NCBI RefSeq assembly: GCF_015229955.1 | Contig: NZ_JAAKYZ010000003.1 | Span: 119,875 to 183,874, forward strand | Reading direction: 5' to 3' | Source: Campylobacter concisus | Lineage (GTDB): Bacteria > Campylobacterota > Campylobacteria > Campylobacterales > Campylobacteraceae | Length of the DNA stretch: 64,000 bases | In this document: in pieces, positions 44,792-51,881 of the stretch | Layout: each line of letters begins with the position of its first letter | Numbering within the stretch: the stretch's first letter is position 1 | Position numbers and translations under genes: made by a program | Notes under the pieces: generated by a model | The model's input: only the letters and a program-made list of their open reading frames with translations | The model's database searches: none | What the model was told of the DNA's origin: nothing

Positions 44792-47076
44792 TGAGTGAAA
44801 AATGTCCATTAAAAGAGATCCAAGAAAGATCAGGTAAGCTACTAGACCGTTGGGCGCTAAAGGTTGATGATACCTTTGATAAGGCAAGCCTTGGGCTTGA
44901 TAAAGCTGCAAAGTGGGCTGATGAAAACATACCATTTGCTGGCAAGTTATTAGATATTAGAGAGCATGCTAAAGATATAGACGATCTGCTAGGAGAATAT
45001 CATAGAACAACAGCTGCTATATATACTCAAGCTGGGCAGTTTAAAGAGTATCTTGGCAAACTAAGCCTAGAAAATAGAAAGGCGATGTTTAAGGCGCTAG
45101 ATGGTGAAATGGATCCCGGCGAGCTGCCTGAGCACGTAAGGCCGCTATACGAAAAAGTGCGTAAGACTATCGATAACGGCGCGCAGGCTCTAGTGGATGC
45201 TGGAGCACTAGAATCAAAAAATGTTATCAAAGACTACGTCAAGCACTACTATAAAAAGCACCTAGACGAGGCTAAAGAAAACGGCCGTATCGCAAAGGCG
45301 CTAAGGCAAAGCAAATTTTTTGCTAGAAAACAGATGAGCTGGGAGCAAAAGCAACTAAGGCAGATCGAGGACGATGCGGCCTTCGCGGTCACAAACACGA
45401 TCCTAGAGCAAAAAAAGCAGCTCCTTAAGGCTCAAACACTAAAGCTGTTTGCGGATAAATTTTCAAAAGATGTGCCACCTGAGGGAGCTGAGGGGCTAAA
45501 GTGGGTGAGGATGTCTGATGAGAGTGCAGGCGGTGGTATAAAGAAGTATGGAGCACTAGCTGGTAAATACGTCCCTGAAGACGTCGCTAAAGCCCTAGCT
45601 GAGGCTGAGATGCTAGGGCGTGAGATGGCGAAATTTAACAATATGTATTTTAAACTGATTGATCACGTCAAGGTAAATGTGACTGTAAAAAATCCTTTTA
45701 CACACTTATATAACTTTGGCTCAAATATGGCTCTAGCGTTTTTGCATGGAGATTTTAATGAAGCAATTAAAACTACGGCCGCATGGATGAGAGGGGATAA
45801 ACAGTTTAAAAAGTGGGAGAATCTCGCTAACTCGCTAGGGCTTGATAGTCATCTAAACGATCTCGAAGGTCTGGTAAAGCCTTTACAAAGCGAGTCAAAA
45901 GGCAATATCTTAACCAAGGCATTAAAAGAAGCGTATATGGCCGAGGGTAGCTGGAGTGGCGAGAAAGCTAGATATCTATACTCGATGGAGGATAAGGTAT
46001 TTAAAATAGCTAGGTTTAAGAAAAATCTTGAAATTATTGCCAAAGACAAGGGCTTTGACGTAAATGACTTTAGCAAATTTAGTGCAGATGAGCTAAAGGC
46101 TGCGATGAAAGATGCGCAGTATTCATATGTTGATTATTCTACTCACTTCAATGGCACTCTAAAAATGCTTGATAAAACGGGGGTTCAGCCATTTTTACAC
46201 TATGCCGTAAAATCAACTCCGATGGTGGTAAAGGCTGCATTAAAGCGTCCGGATAGATTTTTGATGATGCAAGCTATGCTGGCTTATGGTGGCGGCAGTG
46301 CGTGGCTGGGCACTGATAATGAGCGAGATAATCTAGCAAAGCCAGAATGGGCAGAGAGTGGTGTACTACCAAACCTTGTGGGTATAAAAAGCTGGATGAG
46401 AGTTGGTAATACAAACTGGTATTTTAACTCTGGCCGCTTGGTGCCTGGCTTTAGGTTTGATGGATTTGACAAGCTAGAGTTTAACGGAGGCTTTGTAGGA
46501 GGGGCTATAAATATAGCAAGTGGTAAGAGTACGCTAGGCTATAAGATAGAAAGTGATGATGATCCTAATACTGTAAAGATGACAAAAAGGTTGCTTGAGC
46601 TAACTAAAAGCTACTTTCCGCCACTCTCGCCTCTTGGCCGCTACGGACAACAGTTAGGAGCGCAGGCGGTGGCCGACATCACTGGAGCAGATATCGCGCC
46701 AAAAGACTACAATAAAGATGAGCTAGGCTTTGGCGGTATAATAGCAAGAGGTGCTGGTGTAAGGCGCTTTGACAAGAAAAAAGAGTATGGCAAGGAGCTA
46801 AAAAAGGCTCGAAAAGAGTATGAGCAGTTTGTGCCTGTAAAGATACCAAACTCAAAAGATGAAGAGAAGGTGGCAAAGGCAAAAGCTCACAATGAAAGGG
46901 TTGCAAAGCTAAGTGTTGCAGATCTGCGCGAGGCTAAGGCGAGGGCGGAGGCTAAATTTAAGCGTATAAAAGACGCTGCGAGTGCCGACGGTGTGAAGCT
47001 AGACATAGGGCTTTTGCGTCAAAGTAGGCAAAGTGGCGGTTCTTTTGGAAGCTCTAAGATCAGATTTCCAGAGTAA
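44791..47076 (+). CDS. Large polyvalent protein, LPD38-like
   Basis: ATG 44791 overlaps the previous stop and gives 761 residues. The N-terminal third is helical. The middle has YVDYSTHFNGTLKMLDKTGVQPFLHY and STPMVVKAALKRPDRF, the pattern of the large-polyvalent-protein domain LPD38. A Lys/Ala/Glu-rich C-terminus follows. Such proteins are thought to enter the host with phage DNA. It ends the late operon at a strong hairpin. Confidence 0.6.
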   Translation: MSEKCPLKEIQERSGKLLDRWALKVDDTFDKASLGLDKAAKWADENIPFAGKLLDIREHAKDIDDLLGEYHRTTAAIYTQAGQFKEYLGKLSLENRKAMFKALDGEMDPGELPEHVRPLYEKVRKTIDNGAQALVDAGALESKNVIKDYVKHYYKKHLDEAKENGRIAKALRQSKFFARKQMSWEQKQLRQIEDDAAFAVTNTILEQKKQLLKAQTLKLFADKFSKDVPPEGAEGLKWVRMSDESAGGGIKKYGALAGKYVPEDVAKALAEAEMLGREMAKFNNMYFKLIDHVKVNVTVKNPFTHLYNFGSNMALAFLHGDFNEAIKTTAAWMRGDKQFKKWENLANSLGLDSHLNDLEGLVKPLQSESKGNILTKALKEAYMAEGSWSGEKARYLYSMEDKVFKIARFKKNLEIIAKDKGFDVNDFSKFSADELKAAMKDAQYSYVDYSTHFNGTLKMLDKTGVQPFLHYAVKSTPMVVKAALKRPDRFLMMQAMLAYGGGSAWLGTDNERDNLAKPEWAESGVLPNLVGIKSWMRVGNTNWYFNSGRLVPGFRFDGFDKLEFNGGFVGGAINIASGKSTLGYKIESDDDPNTVKMTKRLLELTKSYFPPLSPLGRYGQQLGAQAVADITGADIAPKDYNKDELGFGGIIARGAGVRRFDKKKEYGKELKKARKEYEQFVPVKIPNSKDEEKVAKAKAHNERVAKLSVADLREAKARAEAKFKRIKDAASADGVKLDIGLLRQSRQSGGSFGSSKIRFPE

Positions 47077-47096
47077 AGGGAGCTCCTTTACTTTTA
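47072..47096 (+). terminator. Terminator of the late operon
   Basis: AGTAAAGG (47072-47079) pairs with CCTTTACT (47085-47092) with a 5-base loop, followed by TTTAATAA. The stop codon of the preceding gene lies inside the stem. Confidence 0.75.
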
Positions 47097-47149
47097 ATAA
47101 GATTTCGGTTATAATTAACCTACAATTCACCGGGGGCGCTTTAAAGCCC

Positions 47150-47683
47150 TCACTCAAGATATCCTTTTAAATCTTCATTAAAACAGCATAAAATATCATC
47201 TATAAAAAGCTTTAAATTTTCAGGGTCTACGCCTACTACTATGCCATCTAAGTTGGTTGATATACGCGGTGTGCCATCGGTGTTTAGCTTATATAGATTT
47301 TCCCAATGTAAAGCCCTATTTCTAATGGTCAGAAGTAGCGAATAGCATATCTTTACTTTTTTATAATTTAGCATAGTGCTTTTGCTTTGCCGATTAAATT
47401 TAGAGTATTTTGATAAATTTAATCCACGCAGATCAAGTAGATCGTTGTGTATTTTGTTTTGATCTATCACTCTACACCAATAACCAAATGTTTGGCGTGA
47501 TATGAAAACGCTATCCATGTTTCCTAAAATTTGTGCTATTTTATTTCTTGTAATGATTTCGATGATACCAAGTTTTGGTGCTAGATCGCCAATAAGTAGT
47601 AGATTTGCCCTATGCTCATCTTCGCTAGTATATGCTTTTAGTCTATCTCTTGAAAAAAGCTCGTTAAGCTCTTTGGATTGCAT
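47150..47683 (-). CDS. HEPN/Abi-like protein
   Basis: The 177-residue protein is convergent to the late operon. Its N-terminal FSRDRLKAYTSEDEHRANLLLIGDLAPKLGIIEIITRNK resembles Abi-type proteins of Campylobacter and Helicobacter. Arg121 and His126 in RNRALHW form an Rx4H motif, the catalytic signature of HEPN ribonucleases. Reverse orientation and a standalone position mark it as a moron gene. An abortive-infection or superinfection-exclusion role is inference. Confidence 0.55.
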   Translation of the reverse strand: MQSKELNELFSRDRLKAYTSEDEHRANLLLIGDLAPKLGIIEIITRNKIAQILGNMDSVFISRQTFGYWCRVIDQNKIHNDLLDLRGLNLSKYSKFNRQSKSTMLNYKKVKICYSLLLTIRNRALHWENLYKLNTDGTPRISTNLDGIVVGVDPENLKLFIDDILCCFNEDLKGYLE

Positions 47684-49074
47684 GTCTAACCTTTATCTTT
47701 TATTATTCTGCAATTTTATCAATTTTTTATTCAAACTGATTCGACCAGTGTTTCGTTTAAGGTTTGTTCGCCTTAACTACCATGTGATTAGCAAAGGGCT
47801 ATCGTAGGATTATTACAGTAGGCAAGCGGCGGCTAGCGGCGGCGAGGGCGGATTGGCTTTTGCTTAGTAGTGGTGGCGTAAGTTCGAACACCAGTAGCGG
47901 CCAAAGCAAGTAATGAGATGGATTGTCGGGGTGGGGTGAGTGTGCGAGTTTTTGAGAGCAATCCCAGCCCATTTTTACATATTTGGCGTGTTTTTGTGTT
48001 TTTTGATATGCGGTTGGCGTGGATTTGGCTTGTTTGGTGGCTTTTTGGTGAATGGTCTGGCTTTGTTTTGGTGTATGGCGTCTATTTTGGCCGGACATTT
48101 ACTGCGTAAAAAATAAAATTTGCACATTGATAGTTGTCTATTTTTTTGCTTTTTGGCAGAAAATGGCTTAAGGTTAGTTTGGCAAAAATGGTCAAAAAAT
48201 GGTGTGAAAATTTAGTCATGAAAATTATACTTTTCAATACTAAAAATAAAAGAGTGCCTAAAATACGGCTTTTGCGTGTAGTAAAGAGAAGTGATTTAAG
48301 GTTAGAGCGAGCAAATTTGGCTAGTTTTTAATGAAAAATGGCGATTTTCTTTAAGGTTAGAGTGGCTTTTTGTAAGGTGGATTAGTTTTATTTTTTAAGC
48401 TTTGGTATGGTTTGTGGTAATATTTAATAGCGTGAGCGTGCAAAAACTCAACTGTCAAAATTTCTTTTACAGTTCCGGTTATATGGTTTGATGGCGTAAT
48501 GATGCGGAATGTTTGGACGCGCTAGCTTTGAGATGAAAACTTGTATGGTTCTTGATCTGGTGCGTCTGAGACGGCAAAGCTTTGAGCGAGCGTTGGGCGA
48601 AATGCGTGGGAATTTGTGGATTGTTTATCGCTTGTGGTTAGGATTACGAAAAAATTACGAGGCAATTTAATGTGCCTACTGGTCTTTGCGTGGGTGTGCT
48701 GGCTATGTGGGCTTGGCTGGAGTGTGATGCATTGGTTGGTTTGTGCGAGCTGCTTACTAGATCAAAGCTGGCCATAAAATATTTGATAGGGGGGGCTATG
48801 AACCCACTTGGCCTGCGCCATACAATACTACAGTCACACTAAAAATTTTAAAATTTTCAAACTTTTTTCATATTGTGAGCGGTTAAAATGGCGACAATAT
48901 CCCAAAAAAACGCACTTTTATCTAATCTGCTGATAAAAAATAAGTAAAAATTCTTTGGCAAGCCGGCCGCTTGGACGCGCCAGCGTTGGAGCTTGCGATC
49001 AATGCAATTGCGCTAAAATAGTATTATCATAACTATGGCCAAAATTGCATTCATGCTCAGTCTTTTATAGAGCT
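47684..49074. other. Gene-free 1.4-kb region in the prophage
   Basis: No frame here has a convincing start or family resemblance. From about 47,900 to 48,110 the plus strand is strongly G/T-rich and C-poor, with many TTTGG and TGG words. TTAAGGTTAG occurs three times (48168-48177, 48296-48305, 48351-48360). TTGGACGCGC is shared at 48513 and 48972 within longer imperfect copies. It may hold an untranslated RNA, a packaging or replication site, or a decayed gene. Confidence 0.5.
49002..49052 (-). terminator. Inverted repeat downstream of the early operon
   Basis: AATGCAATT (49002-49010) and AATTGCATT (49044-49052) form a 9-bp stem with a 33-base loop, just past the last early gene. The loop is long and no T tract follows, so this may be a weak terminator or a protein site. 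Confidence 0.35.
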
Positions 49075-49278
49075 CTAAGCTCTAGATGGTGAAACTACTG
49101 AGGCTTCAAGAAATGCCATGATCTCGCTTGTGGAGTAGAGGACATTTTTGCGAGTGATGGCATATTTTTTAAATTTACCATCTCTGACGTAGCGCCACAA
49201 GGTTACGGCATTGCACTTTAAAAGCTCGCAAGCCTGCTTAGTCGTGATAGGATCTGTTATAGGTAAAAGTGGAGTCAT
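49075..49278 (-). CDS. AlpA/excisionase-like helix-turn-helix protein
   Basis: The 67-residue protein has a MerR-like winged helix (ITTKQACELLKCNAVTLWRYVRDGKFKKYAI), as in AlpA regulators and excisionases. It is the last gene of the leftward early operon. It may act as Xis with the integrase at 59434 or as a transcriptional activator. Neither can be chosen from sequence. Confidence 0.7.
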   Translation of the reverse strand: MTPLLPITDPITTKQACELLKCNAVTLWRYVRDGKFKKYAITRKNVLYSTSEIMAFLEASVVSPSRA

Positions 49279-49288
49279 TTTTTATCCT

Positions 49289-49738
49289 TTAAATATTTTC
49301 AATGTAAAAATACGCTAGGTTTTGGCTGTCCTCGGCTTCCTTGCTGTATTTCGTGTCGTAACTTTTATTTAGAATATACGCTATCTTATCTTTATTGCAA
49401 GCGTAAAATTCGGCCAGTATGGGAGCTAGGCGCTGACCTTTGCGGTTGTTTGGTGCAAATTTTAGATAGAGCAGATCACAAGCAAGTTGTGGTGCTGTGG
49501 TGCTAAAATCACTTTTGCAAACGCTGGCTTTGTTTTCAAGGGCTGTTATCTGAAGCTCTATACGCTCTTTAAAAGCATAGTAGTGCTGCACAATAGGCGA
49601 CATAATCTCAATCAACTCATCTATAAATTTGCTCGCCTTTTTATTAATGAAAAGCCCTAGATCTTGCGTGCTATCCATCTTTAAAAACGAATAAGCCATC
49701 ACAAAGATGGCTGCGTCTTTTAGCTCTGCTGTAGTCAT
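49289..49738 (-). CDS. Early phage protein, function unknown
   Basis: The 149-residue mostly helical protein has two Cys and no obvious metal site or membrane span. It is spaced closely with its neighbours in the early operon. No family recognised. Confidence 0.5.
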   Translation of the reverse strand: MTTAELKDAAIFVMAYSFLKMDSTQDLGLFINKKASKFIDELIEIMSPIVQHYYAFKERIELQITALENKASVCKSDFSTTAPQLACDLLYLKFAPNNRKGQRLAPILAEFYACNKDKIAYILNKSYDTKYSKEAEDSQNLAYFYIENI

Positions 49739-49746
49739 TTATTATC

Positions 49747-50115
49747 CTATATTTCAATCGCCCCGAACAGCGCGCCCGGGTCGTAAATCGCATAGTCGTT
49801 TAGTAAAGCGTGGTTCATCTCCATCAAAATACCTTTTGAGCTTTGAGTGATGTCTGGATCACAAGTTTTTTCACTAGGTATAAATATTGCGCCACAACTA
49901 TCAAGCTGTTTTAGGCAGATCGCCATAACCTCGCTATAGCTTAAATTCCTATAGGCGGAGTTACTTAGAACTGGGCTAAATAGCTCATACTTCTCATCGC
50001 CGTTAAAATACTCGTTGGCTTCTGCTAGCGCCTTGATGGCTACCTCTCTTGCCTTTTTCTTATCGTTCCCAAATACCGAGTAGGGACTACAAACGTAAAT
50101 TTTAAAAGTTTCCAT
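49747..50115 (-). CDS. DUF4406-like, nucleoside deoxyribosyltransferase fold
   Basis: The 122-residue protein begins KIYVCSPYSVFG, the substrate-loop pattern of the DUF4406/nucleoside 2-deoxyribosyltransferase superfamily, and continues with a SYSEVMAICLKQLDSCGAIFI strand-helix. Such phage proteins may salvage or modify nucleotides. The activity is not proven here. It lies 1 base from the next upstream gene. Confidence 0.6.
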   Translation of the reverse strand: METFKIYVCSPYSVFGNDKKKAREVAIKALAEANEYFNGDEKYELFSPVLSNSAYRNLSYSEVMAICLKQLDSCGAIFIPSEKTCDPDITQSSKGILMEMNHALLNDYAIYDPGALFGAIEI

Positions 50116-50116
50116 A

Positions 50117-50326
50117 CTAAAAATCCCTATGATAAATATTGATGGCTTCTAGAAGAGCTTTTGCTACATCTTTGTCTAAATAGTAGGCTAAATCTTTAAG
50201 TGAGATCTCATCTAAAGAATCGATAGCTTTTGCAAGATGCACGATCTTTTGCTTTTTTAAATTGCCACTTAGGAGATCTAGAAAATCACCTACTTCACAT
50301 TCTTCTACATTTATTGAAATTTCCAT
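50117..50326 (-). CDS. Small acidic early phage protein
   Basis: This protein has 69 residues, acidic and Leu/Asp-rich (DFLDLLSGNLKKQKIVHL, LKDLAYYLDKDVAKALLEAI). GGAG lies in front of the ATG. No family recognised. Confidence 0.45.
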   Translation of the reverse strand: MEISINVEECEVGDFLDLLSGNLKKQKIVHLAKAIDSLDEISLKDLAYYLDKDVAKALLEAINIYHRDF

Positions 50327-50335
50327 ATCGTCTCC

Positions 50336-50791
50336 TTAAAATGGTATCTGCTCATCATCTACGTAAAATGTAGTCTCGTCGCTAGGTGGCACGTCTTGTT
50401 GCTCGCTTCGTCTAGGAGCGTTCCAAACGACATCATATAGCACGCCATCTTTGGCGTTTTCGCCAGCGTTAAAAAGAGCTATATATACTTTATAGCCTGG
50501 CACTGCCGGTGTTTCTATGAAACCGCTTAAATAGTTTTTTGTACCATCTTTGCTCTGTCTATTCCACAGTGTGCCTATGATCTGCCTACCGCCCTCGTAG
50601 CCTTTTGGCTTTTGAAGCGCAATGTGAAAGCCTGGAAAGTCTTGATTTTTCTTTCTATCTTCAGCGCTAGTGCTAAGCATAACTACCTCTATGGGTCTTA
50701 AAAATGGGATCATGATAGTTCCACCTGTGTAGTAGATCTCTTTGCCATCAGCATTTTTATAGCTCTTGCGTTTAAAATAGCCTACGTTCAT
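50336..50791 (-). CDS. DUF736-like protein with SSB-type C-terminal tip
   Basis: The 151-residue protein has the DUF736-like pattern GFHIALQKPK, IIGTLWNRQSKDG and VLYDVVWNAPRR. Its last residues are YVDDEQIPF, acidic followed by I-P-F, like the C-terminal tip of bacterial SSB that recruits repair and replication proteins. With the primase-helicase gene nearby, a single-stranded DNA-binding role for phage replication is a good hypothesis. Confidence 0.55.
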   Translation of the reverse strand: MNVGYFKRKSYKNADGKEIYYTGGTIMIPFLRPIEVVMLSTSAEDRKKNQDFPGFHIALQKPKGYEGGRQIIGTLWNRQSKDGTKNYLSGFIETPAVPGYKVYIALFNAGENAKDGVLYDVVWNAPRRSEQQDVPPSDETTFYVDDEQIPF

Positions 50792-50801
50792 CTTCTATCC
50801 T

Positions 50802-50885
50802 TTATAAATTTGCTAAATTTTGAAATATCGCTAAGACAATAACTAGCGTAAAAGCCAGCATAAGCCTAAGAGCTAGCTTTTTCAT
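50802..50885 (-). CDS. 27-residue single-span membrane peptide
   Basis: The short frame starts at ATG 50885 (AGAGG upstream). It encodes a basic start and one hydrophobic span (LRLMLAFTLVIVLAIFQNLA). It overlaps the 3' end of the 50866 gene. It may be real given the compact operon, but it is too short to be sure. Confidence 0.35.
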   Translation of the reverse strand: MKKLALRLMLAFTLVIVLAIFQNLANL

Positions 50886-51447
50886 CTTGCACCTCTGCAT
50901 CAATGACATCGTCCTCAAACTCAACCTTAACCCCATTTAAACGAGATAAAAGCTGCTGAGCTGAAACAGCCTCTGGCGGCATGATAGCTAGGCGGTCTAG
51001 CATCTTGTCGCTTCTACCAGCTGAGAGGGTAGAGATAAATTTCGCTCTCTCAAAGTCCTCTGCGCTAACTGCACCAGTTTCTCTTTGTCTAGCTACGATA
51101 CGCCTTGCCTCACCTTCCATGATCTCATAGCTAGCAGCTAGCAAGACATTGTTTCGCTCGATATCAACCTTGGTGTTTTTAACCACGGTTTCCAGGCTTG
51201 ATCTTTGAAGCAAATTTCTAGTCTGCTTGTCTTCACTCATAGCTAGAGTTACTTTGTTTTGCAAGGCTTGCGCCCAATTAAAATCCTTTTTCCAGCGGTT
51301 TATAGAGCTGCTCGATCCTTTTAATCCTAGAGCGTCAAGCTTTGAAGCTAGCTGCTCTTCGCTAATAGGCTTATAGTCGCTCTCAAACGTCGCACTTTCA
51401 AGATATATCTCAAAAGCCTTTTGCTGCGTTTCGTTCATCTGCTTCAT
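50866..51447 (-). CDS. HTH protein, possible terminase small subunit
   Basis: The 193-residue protein has an N-terminal helix-turn-helix (EEQLASKLDALGLKGSSSSINRWKKDFNWAQAL) similar to DUF1804/TerS-like DNA-binding heads, then a helical oligomerisation-like region and an acidic tail. No TerS lies beside terL, so this is a candidate. Alternatively it regulates replication, since it adjoins the repeat array at 51461-51872. Confidence 0.45.
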   Translation of the reverse strand: MKQMNETQQKAFEIYLESATFESDYKPISEEQLASKLDALGLKGSSSSINRWKKDFNWAQALQNKVTLAMSEDKQTRNLLQRSSLETVVKNTKVDIERNNVLLAASYEIMEGEARRIVARQRETGAVSAEDFERAKFISTLSAGRSDKMLDRLAIMPPEAVSAQQLLSRLNGVKVEFEDDVIDAEVQDEKASS

Positions 51448-51460
51448 CTATTTTCCTTTT

Positions 51461-51872
51461 TTGGCTCGCTTGGCTCACAACTCTTGAAAAATTGTGAGAC
51501 ACCCCAAACCTTTAAAATACGTAATCCTATAAATTCTTTGGCTCATAAGTTTAAATAACTTGAGCTAGCATCTAAATACGATATTATCGTTATTTAATAG
51601 CTTAAGAATTCTCTTTGGCTCATCATTTTTTATATATATAGTTATGAAAAAAATTTTTAAAAACAAAAAAATAATTTCAGAACAATATAGGGGCAAAAAT
51701 GGCGAGATTGTGAGCCAACAGCACACCAAGCCCCATAAAAACGGCTTTTTGCTGGCTCAAGAAAAATAAAAATCGTGAGCCAGAAGTGAGCCAATTAGAT
51801 GTAAAACATCTATCAAACGCCCTAACATAGGACGCTTTGTAGATATTTTTAGTTAAAATCATTGTGAGCCAC
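51461..51872. repeat. Inverted arrays of GTGAGCCAA, candidate phage origin
   Basis: Left copies read TTGGCTC(A/G): 51461, 51470, 51537 and 51614. Right copies read TGAGCCA: 51708, 51774, 51786 and 51862, with one reversed at 51752. The centre (about 51630-51700) is almost pure A/T. Iterons facing an AT-rich core between an HTH gene and the primase-helicase gene suggest a replication origin. Operator sites are the alternative. Confidence 0.6.
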
Positions 51873-51881
51873 AAAGAGATG

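Noticed and set aside
24795..47076. Mu-like transposable prophage
   Set aside because: No MuA/MuB transposase, no contractile-tail genes; a tyrosine integrase and tmRNA core repeats are present instead.
47799..48098. 99-codon open frame on the minus strand
   Set aside because: No ribosome site, low-complexity Lys/Gln/Thr/His composition caused by the G/T skew of the other strand, and no family resemblance.
48134..48331. 65-codon open frame on the plus strand
   Set aside because: Starts at TTG in a T-rich run without a ribosome site. The composition looks random.
51461..51872. CRISPR array
   Set aside because: The repeats are only ~9 bases, occur in both orientations, have irregular spacing, and no cas genes are nearby.
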